From Diplodia intermedia (Eukaryota; Ascomycota; Dothideomycetes; Botryosphaeriales; Botryosphaeriaceae): a stretch of 64,000 nt of DNA. The position numbers and the translations under genes were made by a program. This document shows positions 59,178-64,000 of the stretch, one piece after another (the stretch's first letter is position 1; each line of letters begins with the position of its first letter). The stretch covers positions 1-64,000 of the forward strand of contig JAKEKT010000059.1 of assembly GCA_021495925.1 (NCBI GenBank), in the 5' to 3' direction. The notes beneath the pieces are model-generated. The model was not told the origin of the DNA. It saw nothing but the letters and a program-made list of their open reading frames with translations, and ran no database searches.

Positions 59178-60323
59178 ATGGCGTCCGAGGCACCCGTCGA
59201 CTCCAACACCTCGGCCCCAACCACTGCCCCACCACACCAACTCCCACCACGGCCCCGGAAAGCACACATCCTGGTCACCGGCGCCTCCTCCGGCCTCGGC
59301 CGAGCCTTCTTCGAGCACTTCTCGTCCTTCCCGCCCACCACCCACATCGTCCGCGGCATCGACGCCCGCCCCTACCCCACCCACCCGCAAGCCAGCTCCT
59401 GTCCCGTCGGCGCCTGTGGCACCTTCAATCAAGTCGACCTCAGCGCCGAGCCTCTGGTAAAGAAATTCGTGGCCGCCGCCACCCAGTCGCGTTCACACTC
59501 GCGCTCGACTTCCAACTCCGTCCCCCTCGCCTCCCCCACCATCTACTACCGTGACCGCCACCATTCCCAAACCCGCTGGCCCGACTCTTCGGAGCCCATC
59601 GACTATGAATCAATCACTGCTCCCAAACCACCGACTCCATCATCCTTAGCCCCTCCATCGACGCCCCAAACACCAACCAAAGAAACAAGAAAAGACTCCT
59701 CCCAACCCACCCCGCAAGATGGAGACCCAGCAGCACCAGCCCCACCACCGCCCTACACCGGCCCCTTCACCCTCATAATCCACAGCGCCGGCATCCGCGG
59801 CCTTGTCCCCACGCATGAGGCCGCCCGCCCCCACGACGTCGCCGGCGCCGAGACCATGGCCGCCATGGACGCCGCCACCATGCGCCGCGCCTTCGAGATC
59901 AACACGGTTGCCGCTTTCACCTTGATCAAGGCCCTCGTCCCCACCTTCCGCATGAACTCCTCGCCGGCCGCCGACAAGCCCAAGTTCGTCGTCATGGCCT
60001 CGCGCATGGGCAGTGTCGGCTCAAACGGCACCAACCCAGGAGCCTCCAACGTGGCAGGCGGCGGCGGTTACGCCTACCGCGCCAGCAAGGCCGCGCTGAA
60101 CGCCGTCGTGCGCAGCTTCAGCGTCGACGTGCCCGAGGTCGACTTCGCGCTCGTGCACCCGGGCAGGGTGGAGACGAATTTGGTGAGGACGAAGGAAGAG
60201 GGGGCGATCGACGTGGGCGAAAGTGTCGCGGACGTGCTGAAGCTGATCGACAGGCTTGGGCAAGAAGAAGAGCTGAGCTCTGGCTGCTTTGTAGACAGGT
60301 TTGGAACCGTCATTCCGTGGTGA
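59178..60323 (+). CDS. SDR oxidoreductase with a long low-complexity insertion
   Basis: A single exon of 381 aa from the ATG at 59178. It has the SDR fingerprint TGASSGLG at 34-41, a HSAG version of the NNAG motif at 202-205, a serine in VVMASRMGSVG near 274, and the catalytic pair Tyr300/Lys304 in YRASK. The HPGRVETN turn follows. Between the second and fourth strands, residues about 103-194, lies a Ser/Pro/Thr-rich insertion of about 90 residues (SRSHSRSTSNS, then PPTPSSLAPPSTPQTPTKE) that classical SDRs lack. The N-terminal 27 residues are also low complexity. The core is intact, so NAD(P)-dependent activity is plausible; the role of the insertion is unknown. It is similar to the C-factor/sniffer group of SDRs. 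Confidence 0.85.
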   Translation: MASEAPVDSNTSAPTTAPPHQLPPRPRKAHILVTGASSGLGRAFFEHFSSFPPTTHIVRGIDARPYPTHPQASSCPVGACGTFNQVDLSAEPLVKKFVAAATQSRSHSRSTSNSVPLASPTIYYRDRHHSQTRWPDSSEPIDYESITAPKPPTPSSLAPPSTPQTPTKETRKDSSQPTPQDGDPAAPAPPPPYTGPFTLIIHSAGIRGLVPTHEAARPHDVAGAETMAAMDAATMRRAFEINTVAAFTLIKALVPTFRMNSSPAADKPKFVVMASRMGSVGSNGTNPGASNVAGGGGYAYRASKAALNAVVRSFSVDVPEVDFALVHPGRVETNLVRTKEEGAIDVGESVADVLKLIDRLGQEEELSSGCFVDRFGTVIPW

Positions 60324-61326
60324 ATCGACGATCCGGTTGGTAGGTACCGACGAGAGAAAAAAGAAGCGTTGCTTTTCTGGTTGTGGTGTGCATGTGCACT
60401 TGAAGCAAATGTCTGGATACAGATGCGAGGTTTTATACTGTGCGATTACTTCCGGACTGAGATTCCACTGTCAACGTATGTAGATTTTTGTGAGTTAGAT
60501 GTATGTAGATAGATCTTCCTACTCTTACGAACCCCCTAGAGAGACCTCAAACTTCTTGGTTTCGCTAACCATCATCACCAGCACCAACTACAGCTAATAT
60601 CACCAAACACCAATAACAATCGCCAAGGCTAAATCGACTACCATCCTAACTCTAGCTTCTGACTGCACTCCACCATTGCGCCAGCACCCAAGCTTGCATC
60701 GACCTCGAAAAGCCTCCGCAGAGGGCTCGTTTATCCATTCAACCAGGGGGAGACGATTGCGATGACTACAATCGGTGATTCCGCAACATCTAAGCGCACT
60801 ACGCTAGCTCTCCCATTCACATCTATAGCAAGCGCCACGGCCGCCGTTTCCTCGTAATCGATGTCCGTCAATCGTACTGGGCGCATTCAAGCGCTCACAA
60901 CATACGTGATGTCTACCGCACAAGACGGCAAAGACGACGACTAGCTAGGAGACTGTCACGAAGAAGCAACTGCTACGAAAATGCGTGTGTGGGCTGTCAT
61001 AGCTTGTGCCGCATTTTTAGCTTACTCGCCAAGTGTCGCCGCTATTGTCGCATGCGAAGAGTGCGGCGTCCGCTCATATGGCCACCTATCAAGGCGGAAG
61101 AGGGAGGTGAGTGAAGGGACAGCAAGGACGGACAGAGAGAGTGTGAGGGAAATAGGGATGACTGTGAGGGCTAGGAGGGCGAGTGAGACCGTAGAAAGGT
61201 TGTTGAGGACGATGAGTTTATAGATGGGAAATGGGCGTGAAGGAAGGCCACGCAGATAGAAGGCTACGACCGCACCTATCTCCAAGTGTCGAACATGATT
61301 AGGCGGAAAATGACACCCCGGTCACC

Positions 61327-61473
61327 CTCGAGAAGACCAACTAACTACAAGCTCAAGGCCAAGTACATACAACCAACTTCGCCAAACTTGCTCCTCCGGC
61401 TACGCTCGAGGACATCAACTTACAAGCACAAGGTCAAATGTAGCAATCTACGCCAATTCGTTGCGCCGGCTAC
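61327..61473. repeat. Imperfect tandem repeat, two units of about 70-78 bp
   Basis: Both units begin CTCGAG and end CCGGCTAC. Inside, ACTAACTACAAGCTCAAGGCCAAG in unit 1 corresponds to an AACTTACAAGCACAAGGTCAAA segment in unit 2 in the same order. Divergence is about 30 percent by eye. Confidence 0.55.
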
Positions 61474-61867
61474 AACCTCATGATCAAGTTGCAGCGACAT
61501 ACGATTAGAAGGACTCGGCTTCTCAATACACGCAACGACCAGTTTTCAACGCAGGAACAGCTGCATAATCTGAACAAGCCGGCGGTTCTTCGCATGCCAC
61601 GCGGTTAGAGGCCGACCACAAGATCACGCAAGCATAGATCTAAATACGTACTGCTGAAGAAGTATAGCTTCAGATATGCTGACGGCTCGCACCGTCCTGA
61701 CAGCCACTCCCTTCTGTGTTGCACTTTCTTTACTTTCAGATGGCTGTTGACCAAACTGTCCTTCAACTTCTATTCGTTACAAGCATTCTAATGACACACA
61801 GTGACCCCTATGTGCCTATATATCCACATAAATCAAGCTGTATAACTATTGTAAGGATACCATGCCT

Positions 61868-61942
61868 GACGCGGGCCACAGCGCAGACGGTGTTGATGCC
61901 GACATGACAAGCCGAAGCTTTCGGGGCGATTGTCGTTGGATT
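61868..61942. repeat. Dispersed repeat, copy 2
   Basis: Matches the ends of 42256-42427, with about 100 bp less between the two matching parts. The changes are mostly G/C in copy 1 to A/T here (for example GGGCCGCAG to GGGCCACAG), which could reflect mild RIP or drift. Confidence 0.55.
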
Positions 61943-62844
61943 GAGATAGGTTGGAACACAGGGAGAGTGGTGCACGAGAGACCGCTCGACCCGAGGCCGC
62001 GCGTCTTTCCAAAGATTCGAGAGCGGCAGGGGAGACGCATAAAATGGAGATGAAAGATGACGGTAAAGACTGAGTTTTATAGGGATTTCTACGAATCGGA
62101 CCATGACAAAAACCCAAACAATTTCTTTAAACAGCCTTCTTACGTGGGCGGTTGAAGCGAATATCGGGACATGTATGCGAGATTTAAAAACCGTGCGAAT
62201 ACATCTAGACGCAGGCTTCAACTACCCAGGTAAATCGAACGCGCTAGCCCACGTCTTCTGGTTGGACGCACTTGATGGCATGTTCGCCCAAGCACAGAGA
62301 AGCAGTAAGTAAAATCAATAATTGAACCAAGACCAGCAACATCAAAAGCCATGTGTCTTTACGATGTTCCGATCCGAGAGAATGAGTAGTTAAAATCCAA
62401 AAAGAAGCAATACACAAATTCGACAACCCTTGAGGCCGCGCACCCAACTTCTGGCCTCCGCACCTCTTCGATATGTTCAGTAGTCCGACGACTGCCCGGC
62501 TCCTGCGCTATGTTTTTATGAGTTTTCTGAGCGTTTGTGTACGGTGAAGACAGGAACCTAAGCCATGTTGACTGCCAGTGGCCAACGTGGCGGTCGGCTG
62601 TAAACGATGCAAAAGCCCGTGAGAGCATGCATGCACATCGTAACTGTGAACTCGAGCAGCTGACTGCGTGCGCTGCCGACCATCGGGCGAGCTGCATATG
62701 CTGACGAGCAGTCGCCTCGGACGAAGCAGTCGAATCAAACGCACAAGTGAATCCCGGGAGTGGATCAGTGCTCCAGAAAAGCCAGTAGGAAAAAGCGTAA
62801 TGAGTAATGAGCGCCGTCCTAATCGGTCACTCAGTCCCGGTGTC

Positions 62845-64000
62845 TTACGCTGGTTCCCAGAGCTTGCGTCTGCCGCCACGGAGCGAGCGGGCAATCGGTG
62901 GCGGGCGGGCGTACGAATCGGGATCGATGGGTCCCGAAGGCTCGGCGTTCTTGGGCGCCGTAGGGGGGACACGGGGCGTGGGTGTAGCAGAGGGCGCAAA
63001 GTTTCCGCGACCACGGTGGCCACCCCTTCCTCCACGTCCACCTCCTCCACGGAGAGCGGGCACGGGGTGAGACCGGCCGAAATCGTTGGGATCGAAGACC
63101 TGCTGCTGTCCGGCCTTGGGCTTTGGCGCAGGCGCACGCTTGAAGACGACTTCATCTTCATCCTCGGACTTATTCTCATTCACCACGATGCCGGCTTCCT
63201 GCTCTTCCTTCTTGATCCAAGCCTGCCTGTTCCTGAAGTCGCGTTCCTCACGGCCGATGATGTCACGGATCTGCTCCAGACGCTTGGCACGGACGCTGAA
63301 GCGCTGTGCAATCGTCTGCTTCCTCGGGTCGTTGGTGAGCAAGATAAAGGACTCGGGCGAGATATCGGGGTTCTGTTCGTGGTGGATGCGCCAGATCACA
63401 TGGTTGAAGAACGGCTGGAGCGGCACAGGAACCACAGACTTTCTCTTCGGCTCGGCTCTGGCATCCTCATTGGTGCGCGAGTTGTTGCGCGACCTAGATT
63501 TGCCGTGCTTGTTCACGGCGGTCTCGATCTTGTATGGGCTGGCGTTCAGAAGGCCGGGGCTCGTGGCAGAGTATGCGGAACGGGGAGACTCCGACTCGCC
63601 CCCGTGAGAGCTCTCGGAAGCCTTGTCACCGTTGCTACCCAGAGAAGCCAGAGAGTTGTTCAGTTCGTCGGCCAGCTCATCGGCCTCGTCGGCGGACTCG
63701 GTCATGGAGAGCAGCGTCTCAGGCAAGAGGAAGCTCTCGACCTCCTCCCAGGCGCGGTAGATCTCGTCGCCGCCCTGCAGTTGTACGAGGCCAGCGGTCT
63801 GGACTTCGGTGATTGAAGTAACGTCGTCGAGCCACTGAAGGGCTTCCTGGGCGTCGGTGGCCGGCTTGCCGCCAGCCCGCTTGATGCGGTCGATTTGCTC
63901 GAGGGCTAAACGGCGGGTCAGACGGCCCAGCCGAGGGCAGCGGAGGACTCACTGTAGAGGGGTACGAAAAGGCGCATGGCGCCGTTGCTGATCCACTTGC
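62845..64000 (-). CDS. PIN-domain protein, Nmd4-like, with RGG tail (partial, runs off window)
   Basis: The 5' part is beyond 64000. The visible exons 64000-63953 and 63905-62845 join in frame across a 47-nt intron (GTGAGT...TAG), giving about 368 aa. The first visible residues KWISNGAMRLFVPLYTLEQID and ITEVQTAGLVQLQ look like the N-terminal half of a PIN nuclease-like domain. Acidic spacer, then a conserved helical block: LQPFFNHVIWRIHHEQNP, SFILLTNDPRKQTIAQRF and VRAKRLEQIRDIIGREERD. The C-terminus has an RGG region (GGGGRGGRGGHRGRG) and ends GGRRKLWEPA. Fungal Nmd4 is a PIN protein that binds Upf1 in nonsense-mediated decay; I make this link by recognition only. The catalytic acids of the PIN domain cannot be judged because its start is missing. 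Confidence 0.6.

Larger units (their letters stand above)
60324..62844. other. Long intergenic region with tandem and dispersed repeats
   Basis: About 2.5 kb of lower GC content than the flanks. It holds a two-copy tandem repeat (61327-61473) and copy 2 of the dispersed repeat (61868-61942). A small frame at 60981-61223 begins with a signal-like hydrophobic stretch but has no other support. The right end from about 62350 should be the 3' UTR of the last gene. Confidence 0.6.

Noticed and set aside
60981..61223. 80-aa frame with a signal-like N-terminus (MRVWAVIACAAFLAYS)
   Set aside because: A hydrophobic start alone is weak support; the rest is Arg/Glu-rich without cysteines, and the antisense frame is equally open and hydrophobic.
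1..64000. tRNA, rRNA or CRISPR features
   Set aside because: I searched by eye for the B-box GGTTCRANTCC with a matching A-box and for regularly spaced repeats and found none convincing.

Overview
The window looks like a chromosomal segment of a filamentous ascomycete (Pezizomycotina). The genes are split by many short introns (about 45-120 nt) with GT-AG borders and CTRAY-like branch points. Coding DNA is GC-rich. The protein families are typical of moulds: TRI12-type MFS pump, siderophore transporter, Pth11-like rhodopsin-domain protein, Zn2Cys6 protein, fungal F-box protein, Cdc42. An AT-rich block at the left edge carries the signature of repeat-induced point mutation (RIP). I cannot name a genus. 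Exon borders were read by eye, and nearly every multi-exon model below closes in frame.

Left edge (1-2580): a RIP-destroyed repeat almost free of CpA/TpG, ending abruptly. Next comes an accessory-looking region (2.7-22 kb): a secreted But2-domain protein, two SDR oxidoreductases, a TRI12-like drug/toxin efflux MFS, a secreted GH5 endoglucanase, an aldo-keto reductase of the aryl-alcohol dehydrogenase/norsolorinic-acid-reductase type, a lone gene derived from the Ty1/copia Pol beta-barrel region, and a secreted copper amine oxidase. This is a set for extracellular carbon and nitrogen scavenging plus redox tailoring and efflux. No backbone synthase is present, so I do not call it a biosynthetic cluster.

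The middle (24-48 kb) is mostly housekeeping and conserved-unknown: a disordered conserved protein, an F-box-like protein, a four-TM membrane protein, a Zn2Cys6 protein next to (possibly fused with) a conserved-domain gene, a BOR1-like anion exchanger divergent from the mitochondrial ribosome-assembly GTPase MTG1, a siderophore-iron MFS, CDC42 and a large coiled-coil protein.

The right part (49-64 kb) has a Ser/Thr kinase, a rhodopsin-domain membrane protein, an APC amino-acid/choline-type permease, a flavin-reductase-like protein, an SDR with a long inserted low-complexity arm, and, cut by the window edge, a PIN/Nmd4-like RNA-associated protein. Long intergenic stretches hold small foldback, tandem and dispersed repeats but no further gene I can support.

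The most notable sequence-level observations are an apparent AT-AC intron in the endoglucanase gene, two GC-AG introns, a probably domesticated copia Pol domain, and the near-saturated RIP block with a sharp border.
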